Part shown: piece after piece, positions 8,447-14,602 of the stretch | How positions within the stretch are numbered: position 1 is the first letter of the stretch | Layout of the letters: every line of letters begins with the position of its first letter | From: an uncultured Oscillibacter sp. | GTDB taxonomy: Bacteria > Bacillota > Clostridia > Oscillospirales > Oscillospiraceae | Assembly: GCA_947577075.1 (NCBI GenBank) | Contig: CANPTW010000014.1 | Location: 1-56,209 of the forward strand | Direction of reading: 5' to 3' | Length of the DNA stretch: 56,209 nt | The notes under the pieces: generated by a model | What the model saw: only the letters and a program-made list of their open reading frames with translations | Database searches by the model: none | Told to the model about the DNA's origin: nothing | Made by a program: the position numbers and the translations under genes

Positions 8447-9448
8447 TTATTCCGTATAGCCCCACAGTCCCCGGACGGACACCTCGCCGGAGCGGACCGT
8501 CCGCTCCCGGCCATCGGCCCCCCGGACCACCAGGCTGAATTCCTCGTCCACGTCCACCGCCTGGGCCGTCTCCCGCGCTCCCCCGCCGAAGGGGATGAGC
8601 TGGACGGTCTTCCCCAGGTTCACGCAGCGGCGGCGGTAGGCCGCCCGGTACGCCGACAGGTCCCCCGCCAGCAGCGCGGCATAGGCCCGGTCCAGCTCCT
8701 CCAGCAGCGCCGCCGCCAGCCGGGGCCGGGACACCGGCCTCCCCAGGACCTGGAACAGGGACGTGGCCATCTCCCGGACCTCCGGGGAGAAGTCCTCCGG
8801 CCCCTGGCCCACGTTGATCCCAATGCCCAGCACCAGGGACTGGACCCGGCCGCTCTCCGCCTCCAGGGACAGCTCCGTCAGGATGCCGCAGAGCTTCTTC
8901 CCGTTTAAAACCGGGTCGTTGGGCCATTTCAGCCCCGGGCGGAGGCCGCAGACCCGCTCCACCGCGGCGCACACCGCCACCCCCGCCAGGGCCGTCGCCG
9001 GCGGCAGGCGGTCCGGCGGCAGCGGGGGCCGCAGGAGCACGGACAGGTAAATCCCCTGCCCCCGGGGGGACTGGAAGGAGCGGTCCATCCGCCCCCGGCC
9101 CGCCGTCTGGCTGTCGGCGACGGCGACCGTGCCGTCGGGGGCGTCCGCCTGGGCCTTCAGATAGGTGCTGGTGGAGTCCAGCTCCGCGAAGCACCGCAGC
9201 TCCCGGCCCACGATATGGGTCTTCCCCAGGAAGCTCCGGATCTCCGGCTCCGTCAGGGCGTCCGGCGCGGCCAGCAGGCGGTAGCCCAGGCCCGTCCGGG
9301 CTTCAATCTCATAGCCCTCCCGCCGCAGGGCGTCCACCGCCTTCCACACGGCGGCCCGGCTGAGGCCCAAACGGCGGCTCAAATCCTGGCCGGAGAGGAA
9401 CGCCTCCCCGTTCCGCAGCAGCGCCAGCACGTCTTCCCGGCTGCTCAT
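8447..9448 (-). CDS. birA: Bifunctional biotin ligase/repressor BirA
   Basis: A 333-residue protein. An N-terminal winged helix (residues ~1-60, LSRRLGLSRAAVWKAVDALRREGY) binds DNA. A catalytic BPL domain carries GRGRMDRSF (the biotinyl-AMP loop), SPRGQGIYLSVLLRP and KWPND, and an SH3-like C-terminal domain follows. It attaches biotin to carboxylase carrier proteins and probably represses biotin genes. The ATG at 9448 follows AGGAGGG. Confidence 0.95.
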   Translation of the reverse strand: MSSREDVLALLRNGEAFLSGQDLSRRLGLSRAAVWKAVDALRREGYEIEARTGLGYRLLAAPDALTEPEIRSFLGKTHIVGRELRCFAELDSTSTYLKAQADAPDGTVAVADSQTAGRGRMDRSFQSPRGQGIYLSVLLRPPLPPDRLPPATALAGVAVCAAVERVCGLRPGLKWPNDPVLNGKKLCGILTELSLEAESGRVQSLVLGIGINVGQGPEDFSPEVREMATSLFQVLGRPVSRPRLAAALLEELDRAYAALLAGDLSAYRAAYRRRCVNLGKTVQLIPFGGGARETAQAVDVDEEFSLVVRGADGRERTVRSGEVSVRGLWGYTE

Positions 9449-9474
9449 AGCATCCCTCCTTCTCAAGCGGAATC

Positions 9475-9503
9475 AGTGTAGCACATTTTTCCGGGCCTGT
9501 AAA
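9475..9503 (-). promoter_or_regulatory. Promoter of birA
   Basis: Minus strand: TTTACA, 17-nt spacer, TACACT. Confidence 0.6.
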
Positions 9504-9581
9504 TACGGCAGCCCCCCGAAATGGGCGCCGCCCCCGGAAATGGGGAAAGCCGCCCGGCCGGAGGGGCCCGCCAAAGACGGA

Positions 9582-9616
9582 CGGGCGCCCGGAATCCCAT
9601 GATTCCGGGCGCCCGC
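9582..9616. terminator. Strong hairpin after trxA
   Basis: A long CGGGCGCCCGGAATC stem with a short loop, between birA and trxA. There is no clear T run on either side, so the terminator call is moderate. Confidence 0.45.
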
Positions 9617-9627
9617 TGCGCCATGTG

Positions 9628-9945
9628 TCACAGGGCCTTGCGGAGCGTTTCCTCATAGATCTCCATGGGATAGGCCCCGATTTTCCGGTCGAACTCCCGG
9701 CCCTCCTTCAAAAAGACCACGGTGGGGATGCTCATCACCCCGAAGCGCTCCGCCAGCTTCGGCTCCTCGTCCACATTCACCTTGGCCACCAGGGCCTTGC
9801 CCTCGTACCGGGCGGCCAGGTCCTCCATCACCGGGCCCACCATCCGGCAGGGGCCGCACCAGGGGGCCCAGAAGTCCACCATGGCCAGGGGAGCCTGCCC
9901 CACCGCTCCGTCAAATTCCTCCGTCTTGATCTGCGTTACCGCCAT
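9628..9945 (-). CDS. trxA: Thioredoxin
   Basis: A 105-residue protein with the WCGPC active site in FWAPWCGPCRM and the cis-Pro motif SIPTVV. It reduces protein disulfides in the cytoplasm. It lies 22 nt downstream of the reductase-like gene at 9968, so the pair is one operon. Confidence 0.96.
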   Translation of the reverse strand: MAVTQIKTEEFDGAVGQAPLAMVDFWAPWCGPCRMVGPVMEDLAARYEGKALVAKVNVDEEPKLAERFGVMSIPTVVFLKEGREFDRKIGAYPMEIYEETLRKAL

Positions 9946-9967
9946 ATTCTTAAATCTCCTTTATTTT

Positions 9968-10786
9968 TTATTCCGCTGGCCCTGACCGGGCCGCGAAGGC
10001 CGCCGCCTTCTGCCCGGCCACCTGGCCCTCGCCCAGGGCCTTGGACACCTGGAGGGGGCCGCCGGTGCAGTCCCCCGCGGCGAAGACGCCGGGGAGGTTT
10101 GTGCGCATCTCCCGGTCCACCGCCACAAAGCCGTTTTCCACCGCCAGCCCCGGAAGCAGGTCCCCCGGCGCCATGGCGGGCCGCAGAAGGAACACGCCCT
10201 CCACCGCCTCTGTCACGCCGCCGCAGGTGACGGACTCCACCCGCTCCCGGCCCTGGATGGAGCCGTCCTTCGGCCGGTCGAAATAGACCACCCGGCAGCC
10301 GATCCCCTCCAGGAATTCCGCCTCCTTTTTGGCCGAGGGCGTCCAGCCCAGGACGGCCACCCGCTTCCCCCGGAAGAGCATCCCGTCGCAGGTGGCGCAG
10401 TAGCTCAGCCCCCGGCCCAGCAGCTCCGCCTCGCCGGGGAGCTTTTTCCCCCGGACGGCGCCCGCCGCCAGCACCACGGCCCGGCCCTGGACCATGTCGT
10501 CCCCCACGCCAATATACCAGCTCTCCCCGGAGCGCAGGGCGCTGAGGGCCCGGCCCTCCCGGAACTCCGCCCCGGAAGCGGCGGCGTGGTGGTGGAGGGC
10601 GGTCAGCAGCTCCTCCCCCGAAAGGCCCGGAAGGCCCAGGCAGTTGTCGATCCGCTCCGCCCGCCAGAGGGGATTTTCCGACAGGGGGTTGGAAACCACC
10701 AGGGCGGTCCTTCCCCTGGCCCGGACGTTCAGCGCCGCCGACAGCCCCGCCGGCCCGCCGCCCAGGACGATCACATCATATGCCAT
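9968..10786 (-). CDS. Thioredoxin-reductase-like flavoprotein without a normal NADPH site
   Basis: A 272-residue protein, shorter than classical TrxB (~310). The FAD motif GGGPAG (9-14) and redox-active CATC (C130-C133, SYCATCDG) are intact, as is the C-terminal GVFAAGDCTGGPLQVSKALGEGQ. The second nucleotide motif is degenerate: GWTPSA (147-152) replaces GxGxxA, and no HRR-type 2'-phosphate loop follows (YFDRPKDGS). This resembles the ferredoxin/flavin-type reductases of clostridia that do not use NADPH. Operon with trxA supports thioredoxin as partner. Confidence 0.85.
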   Translation of the reverse strand: MAYDVIVLGGGPAGLSAALNVRARGRTALVVSNPLSENPLWRAERIDNCLGLPGLSGEELLTALHHHAAASGAEFREGRALSALRSGESWYIGVGDDMVQGRAVVLAAGAVRGKKLPGEAELLGRGLSYCATCDGMLFRGKRVAVLGWTPSAKKEAEFLEGIGCRVVYFDRPKDGSIQGRERVESVTCGGVTEAVEGVFLLRPAMAPGDLLPGLAVENGFVAVDREMRTNLPGVFAAGDCTGGPLQVSKALGEGQVAGQKAAAFAARSGPAE

Positions 10787-11246
10787 TCCCGCCGCCTCCT
10801 CCGCAAGGGTGTGTTTTCCTTATAGTATACCGCGCAGGCCCGGCTTTACAGCGGCAATTGCAACAAAATTTTGGATTGGGCCCTCCTCCGCAGAAAAATA
10901 TCCCGGCTCTCGGTTGCTTTTGGGCCGGGAGTCTGCTACACTGGAACGGGATTCAAGCCGGCCGGAAAGGGCGGCGCTCCGGGCGCGGAAACCGGAGGCG
11001 CCCTTCCGCAGGGCGGCCTGCGTCCCGCGGAAAAGGGGAACCGGGCCGCCGGAGGCGCGCCCCAGCAACCCGGTTTCCTATATTCAAAAAAGCGGCGGCG
11101 CCGGACCCAGGGGCGGACGCTGCGCGGAGTTGGGGGCGTCTCGGCCGCTTGGGCTATCCTATGCGCCGCGCCCCCGCCGCGCCACCGGGCCCGGACCCCA
11201 TGTCCCGGCCGTTTGCCGCCGCGCCGACAGAAAAGAGGGGCTTTTT
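10787..11246. other. 460-bp intergenic region, possible structured rpe leader
   Basis: No credible gene. A candidate plus-strand promoter (TTGCTT, 17 nt, TACACT) lies at 10914-10942. It would give a ~300-nt GC-rich leader with nested inverted repeats, for example GGCGGCC / GGCCGCC and GGAACCGGG / CCCGGTTTCC near 11010-11082. No known RNA family was recognised. Confidence 0.4.
10914..10942 (+). promoter_or_regulatory. Candidate promoter for rpe
   Basis: TTGCTT, 17-nt spacer, TACACT, about 300 nt upstream of the rpe start. Confidence 0.4.
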
Positions 11247-11897
11247 ATGGTCAAGATTGCGCCTTCCATTCTCTCCGCCGATTTTGCAAATCTGGAGCGG
11301 GATATTCAACGCATCTCCGCCGCCGACTACGTCCATGTGGACGTGATGGACGGCGTGTTTGTCCCCAACATCACCATCGGCGTCCCGGTGGTGAAGTCCA
11401 TTCGGCCCACCACAGAGCTGCCCCTGGACGTCCACCTGATGATCACCCGGCCCCTGCGCTATGTGGAGCAGTTCTGCGACGCCGGGGCGGACCTGGTGAC
11501 GGTCCATGTGGAGGCGGACACGGAGGAGAATATTCACGCCGCCCTTGACAAGATCCACGCCAGAGGGAAAAAGGCGGGCATTGTGCTCAAGCCCAAGACC
11601 CCCGCCGAGGCGGCGCTGCCCTTCCTTACAAAGGTGGAGCTGATTCTGGTGATGACCGTGGAGCCGGGCTTCGGCGGGCAGAAGTTCATGGCGGATATGA
11701 TGCCCAAAGTCTCCGCGCTGCGGAAGCTCATCGACGAAAGGAATCCCGCCTGTGAGCTGGAGGTGGATGGGGGCGTGGCCCCGGATACCTGCCGGACCTG
11801 CATCGACGCCGGGGCCAACGTGCTGGTGGCGGGAAGCGCGGTCTATAAGGCCGACGATATCCCGGCGCGGATTGCCGAGCTGCGGGGGGGCGTCTAA
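11247..11897 (+). CDS. rpe: Ribulose-phosphate 3-epimerase
   Basis: A 216-residue TIM barrel starting MVKIAPSILSADF. It contains HVDVMDGVFVPN, LDVHLMI, MTVEPGFGGQKF and EVDGGV, the metal-binding and catalytic motifs of the family. It interconverts ribulose-5-P and xylulose-5-P in the pentose phosphate pathway. AGAGGGG precedes the ATG. The stop lies 17 nt before repeat arm L2. Confidence 0.96.
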   Translation: MVKIAPSILSADFANLERDIQRISAADYVHVDVMDGVFVPNITIGVPVVKSIRPTTELPLDVHLMITRPLRYVEQFCDAGADLVTVHVEADTEENIHAALDKIHARGKKAGIVLKPKTPAEAALPFLTKVELILVMTVEPGFGGQKFMADMMPKVSALRKLIDERNPACELEVDGGVAPDTCRTCIDAGANVLVAGSAVYKADDIPARIAELRGGV

Positions 11898-11914
11898 AAG
11901 ACGGGGGGTGTTCT

Positions 11915-12166
11915 CGCCCTTCGGGCGGGGCGGATTGCAGCTAGGATGCTAGCTGGTTCATTGCACCCCCCATTTTCTCTTTTCATTCCCGAATGAAAAG
12001 AGAAAACGGGCCGTGCACGGTCCAAAAGAGAAAAGCAAGGGGATGCGGTTACGGGGGCGCGCAAGAGCTGCCCCCGGTTCCAGGCATGTCTCCAGTCCGC
12101 GGCGTGGATTGAGCGGGGGTTTTGGCGGTCGATGAATCATCTGCCCTTCTCTTTCCGCTGCCGCTA
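11915..12166 (+). repeat. Long repeat arm L2 (type B)
   Basis: About 250 bp with the same order of landmarks as L1. The central hairpin is the B variant, TTTTCTCTTTTCATTC against its complement with a 3-nt loop, and the GCCGTGCACGG palindrome is followed by an extra ~20 bp (GATGCGGTTACGGGGG). The inner end is CTTTCCGCTGCCGCTA. Confidence 0.85.
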
Positions 12167-12201
12167 ATCCGGCGGTTGGGGAAGTCTTCCGATATCCAAT
12201 A

Positions 12202-12447
12202 TCACGGTTCCAGGAGCTCCGCCATCAGCTGCGCACCGAGGCGGACGCCGGTGTAAAAGGACTCCTCCGCCTGACGGTCCGCAAGAATGCAGATGCCTGT
12301 CTTCAGCTTTTCCGCCGCTTCTTCTTCCACCGCGCGGAGCTGTGCGGCAACATGCCGCTCCTCCGAAGTTCTGGGCTCGTCCAAACTGCAAAATGACTGG
12401 AATGAAAACGGATCGTCATGATAGATGGCACTTAAAAAGCTAGGCAT
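12202..12447 (-). CDS. Small DUF6809-like protein (module 2)
   Basis: An 81-residue acidic helical protein starting MPSFLSAIYHDD and ending AEESFYTGVRLGAQLMAELLEP, the C-terminal signature of DUF6809-like proteins. GAAAGGAG lies 7-8 nt before the ATG at 12447. It occupies the same position and orientation in module 2 as the gene at 5057 does in module 1. Overall identity is low, but both share the SFxxxxxxG ending. Function unknown. Confidence 0.68.
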   Translation of the reverse strand: MPSFLSAIYHDDPFSFQSFCSLDEPRTSEERHVAAQLRAVEEEAAEKLKTGICILADRQAEESFYTGVRLGAQLMAELLEP

Positions 12448-12526
12448 AAGAAACGCTCCTTTCAACATTACGGGAGGAATCTTTCCACCGAGTCAGTTTT
12501 ATTCTTTTTTGTTTTAACCGTTTAGT

Positions 12527-12555
12527 ATTATATCTCGATTTGCTTATCCTGTCAA
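12527..12555 (-). promoter_or_regulatory. Promoter of the module 2 DUF6809-like gene
   Basis: Minus strand: TTGACA, 17-nt spacer, TATAAT, full consensus. Its -35 is 17 nt from the divergent XRE start, the same geometry as in module 1. Confidence 0.85.
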
Positions 12556-12572
12556 GACCTTGGGGGAATACT

Positions 12573-12818
12573 ATGGAAATTTTATCTCAAAATTTATATG
12601 CTCTTCGGAAGCGGAAGAATCTCTCCCGGGAAGCTGTGGCCAGGGCCTTGGAGATGTCCGCCATGACCTACCAGCGCTACGAAAAAAATCTCCGAAACCC
12701 TACGGCCCCCACACTGATAAAGCTGGCCGACCTCTACGGCGTGACCCTGGACCAGTTAGTGGGCCGGGCGCCTCTGCCCGACGCTGCTGGTGAAAGCTCC
12801 GATCCGTCAAAACACTGA
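12573..12818 (+). CDS. Small XRE-family regulator, first copy (module 2)
   Basis: An 81-residue protein, mostly a helix-turn-helix (LSREAVARALEMSAMTYQRY) with the GVTLDQLVGRAPLP tail and a short polar end. GGGGGA precedes the ATG. It is followed after 9 nt by a second XRE gene about two-thirds identical, so this is a tandem duplication. Likely binds the promoter region at 12527-12572. Confidence 0.85.
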   Translation: MEILSQNLYALRKRKNLSREAVARALEMSAMTYQRYEKNLRNPTAPTLIKLADLYGVTLDQLVGRAPLPDAAGESSDPSKH

Positions 12819-12827
12819 AGGGACATT

Positions 12828-13055
12828 ATGGAATCTTTAGCAAAGAATTTATTTACTCTTCGAAAGCGGGAGGATATCTCCCGTGAAGCTGTCTCACGGG
12901 TTTTAGAAATGTCCGCCAGAAGTTACGAGCGTTACGAAAAAAATCTCCGGGACCCCACGGCCCCGGTTTTGGTGAAGCTGGCGGATTTTTACGGCGTGAC
13001 CCTGGATCAGCTGGTAGGCCGGGCGCCCTTGCCTCCGGCGGAGGAGGAGCGCTGA
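12828..13055 (+). CDS. Small XRE-family regulator, second copy (module 2)
   Basis: A 75-residue protein (ISREAVSRVLEMSARSYERY helix-turn-helix; GVTLDQLVGRAPLPPAEEER tail). It is nearly collinear with its neighbour at 12573, differing mainly at scattered positions and the C-terminus. Two divergent copies could form homo- or heterodimers on the shared operator; this is inference. Confidence 0.85.
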   Translation: MESLAKNLFTLRKREDISREAVSRVLEMSARSYERYEKNLRDPTAPVLVKLADFYGVTLDQLVGRAPLPPAEEER

Positions 13056-13071
13056 CGGAGGGCATCCCCCT

Positions 13072-13100
13072 TTGACAAAAGGCGGCGGTTCTGCTATGGT
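13072..13100 (+). promoter_or_regulatory. Promoter into the structured non-coding segment
   Basis: TTGACA, 17-nt spacer, TATGGT, directed into a segment with no gene. Confidence 0.7.
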
Positions 13101-13231
13101 TTGCATAGAGGGGCGCTGTTATATAAATCCCCAAAAGCGTATTGACCGTCCGGATGGTCCCCGAACGGTCAACATAGTTCGCTATTAGATCGTATGGGCT
13201 GACCGCCGTGTGACAGCGCCCTTCTATGTTC
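13101..13231. ncRNA. Structured non-coding segment between two convergent promoters
   Basis: Terminal 16-nt arms (13104-13119 and 13213-13228) pair with a single wobble. An inner TTGACCGT / ACGGTCAA stem (13142-13149, 13165-13172) lies inside. Similar promoters point inward from both sides, so the inverted symmetry extends through the promoters (13072-13259). It could be a MITE-like insertion or a structured RNA made from either strand. No Rfam family was recognised. Confidence 0.5.
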
Positions 13232-13259
13232 ATTATACCAAACCGGCCCGCTTTGTCAA
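13232..13259 (-). promoter_or_regulatory. Minus-strand promoter into the structured segment
   Basis: Minus strand: TTGACA, 16-nt spacer, TATAAT. Confidence 0.7.
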
Positions 13260-13301
13260 GAGCCCCAGTGCCGGAATCCGGTCTTCCCCGGCGCGCCGGG
13301 T

Positions 13302-13556
13302 TAGCGGCAGCGGAAAGAGAAGGGCCGGCGATTCCTCGACCGCCAAAACTCCCGCCCGCACCGCGCCGCGGGCAGAAGATATGCCTGATATGGGGGGCAC
13401 CTCTTGCGCGCCCCCGTAACCGCGTCCCCTTGTTTTTCTCTTTTGGACCGTGCACGGCCCGTTTTCTCTTTTTATTCGGGAATAAAAAGAGAAAATGGGG
13501 GGTGCAATGAACCAGCTATCATCATAGCTGAACCCCACCCCGCCCGCAAGGGCCGG
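13302..13556 (-). repeat. Long repeat arm R2 (type B, inverted)
   Basis: The reverse complement of L2 in landmark order: TAGCGGCAGCGGAAAGAGA inner end, GTTACGGGGG-type segment, GCCGTGCACGG palindrome, AAAAGAGAAAA hairpin, TAGCTATCATCATAGCTG-type segment and CGCCCGCAAGGGC outer end. It bounds module 2 on the recR side. Confidence 0.85.
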
Positions 13557-13615
13557 AAAACCTCCCCCCGCCCGCCAGGGCCGGAAAACCTCCCCCCGCC
13601 CGAAGGGCCGGAAAA
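13541..13615 (+). repeat. 28-bp tandem repeat, about 2.7 units
   Basis: Units start at 13541, 13569 and 13597 and read CGCCCGCAAGGGCCGG followed by AAAACCTCCCCC with small changes. The unit is the outer end of the long repeat arm, so the arm terminus has been tandemly expanded just before recR. Confidence 0.85.
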
Positions 13616-13658
13616 ATCCCCCCCTCCCCGGAAGGGGAAGGAGAACAGGAGCCCCCCT

Positions 13659-14258
13659 ATGGAATACTTCCCCGCTCCGCTGGAAAAACTGGTGGAGCAG
13701 TTCGCCCGCCTCCCGGGCATCGGCGGCAAGTCCGCCCAGCGGCTGGCCTTCTTCGTCCTGGGTCTTCCGGAGAGCGAGGCCCAGGAGTTCGCCGCCGCCA
13801 TCCTGGACGCCAAGCGCAGCATCACCTGCTGCCCCGTGTGCCAGAACTTCACCAGCGGGGGCCTCTGCCCCATCTGCGCTTCCGCCAAACGGGACGGGAG
13901 CACCGTCTGCGTCGTGGCCGACCCCCGGGACGTGGCCGCCATCGAGCGCAGCCGGGAGTATAACGGCCACTACCACGTCCTCCACGGCGTCATCTCCCCC
14001 ATGAACCGGGTGGGGCCCGACGACCTGGCCATCAAGCCCCTCCTGGAGCGGGTGGCCAAGGGGGAGATCCGGGAGGTCATCATGGCCACCAACCCCGACA
14101 CCGAGGGGGAGGCCACGGCGATGTACATCGCCCGGCTCTTAAAGCCCTTCGGCGTCCGGGTGACCCGGCTGGCCTACGGCATCCCCGTGGGGGGGCACCT
14201 GGAGTTCGCCGACGAGGCCACCCTGACCCGCGCCCTGGAGGGGCGGCGGGAAATCTGA
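13659..14258 (+). CDS. recR: Recombination protein RecR
   Basis: A 199-residue protein, the standard length. It has a helix-hairpin-helix (LARLPGIGGKSAQRL-like, residues 12-30), a C4 zinc finger (C58, C61, C70, C73) and a Toprim domain starting VVADPRDV, with MATNPDTEGEATAMYI and the C-terminal AYGIPVGGHLEFAD. It acts with RecF/RecO in gap repair. It is usually downstream of dnaX-ybaB; here repeat module 2 lies immediately upstream. Confidence 0.97.
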   Translation: MEYFPAPLEKLVEQFARLPGIGGKSAQRLAFFVLGLPESEAQEFAAAILDAKRSITCCPVCQNFTSGGLCPICASAKRDGSTVCVVADPRDVAAIERSREYNGHYHVLHGVISPMNRVGPDDLAIKPLLERVAKGEIREVIMATNPDTEGEATAMYIARLLKPFGVRVTRLAYGIPVGGHLEFADEATLTRALEGRREI

Positions 14259-14351
14259 CTTGACGGGGCGGCGGAATTTTGCTGTCTTGAAGATACGAGG
14301 ATGCCGCAGCAATTGCGGCTGGCCCTATGGGTTTGGGCTTCCAACGAATTA

Positions 14352-14381
14352 GAAACCGTCACCGTGCCGGGTGGCGGTTTC
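14352..14381. terminator. Hairpin overlapping the end of the micro-gene
   Basis: GAAACCGTCACC / GGTGGCGGTTTC, 12 bp with one wobble. No good T run follows, so it may protect the RNA end or act as a weak terminator. Confidence 0.45.
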
Positions 14382-14436
14382 TGCGTTTCACAATGATCGT
14401 TGCCGTGAAGGTCCCGATGTGCAAGGTAATCCGCAT
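14359..14436 (-). CDS. 25-residue basic micro-protein
   Basis: ATG at 14436 is preceded by AAGGAGGTG at 7 nt, a near-perfect ribosome site. The product begins MRITLHIGTFTATIIVK and ends KRRNRHPAR: a short beta-rich hydrophobic half and a strongly basic tail. The stop codon lies inside a 12-bp inverted repeat (14352-14381). I recall similar ~25-residue proteins in related clostridia but cannot name a family. Confidence 0.55.
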   Translation of the reverse strand: MRITLHIGTFTATIIVKRRNRHPAR

Positions 14437-14550
14437 GCAGCCGCACCTCCTTTCGGAGGGACCGCCCGGCCGCCTGAACCGAAGAAGCGGTACCAATAGG
14501 CGCCGGCACACATCCTGCCGCCAGAATACCGCAGCCTTTGACAAAACGCA

Positions 14551-14573
14551 GGGCCCGGCGCTCGCGCCGGGCC
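14551..14573. terminator. Terminator of the SLH glycosidase gene
   Basis: A GGCCCGGCGC / GCGCCGGGCC stem with a short loop. T-rich sequence follows on both strands. Confidence 0.7.
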
Positions 14574-14602
14574 TTGCTTTCATGCTTGCAGGAAAGCGCC
14601 TC

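Noticed and set aside
10949-11246. 6S, SRP or RNase P RNA upstream of rpe
   Set aside because: Searched by eye for the conserved cores of these RNAs and found none.
13541-13615. CRISPR-like array
   Set aside because: 28-bp units are directly adjacent with no unique spacers, so it is a simple tandem repeat.
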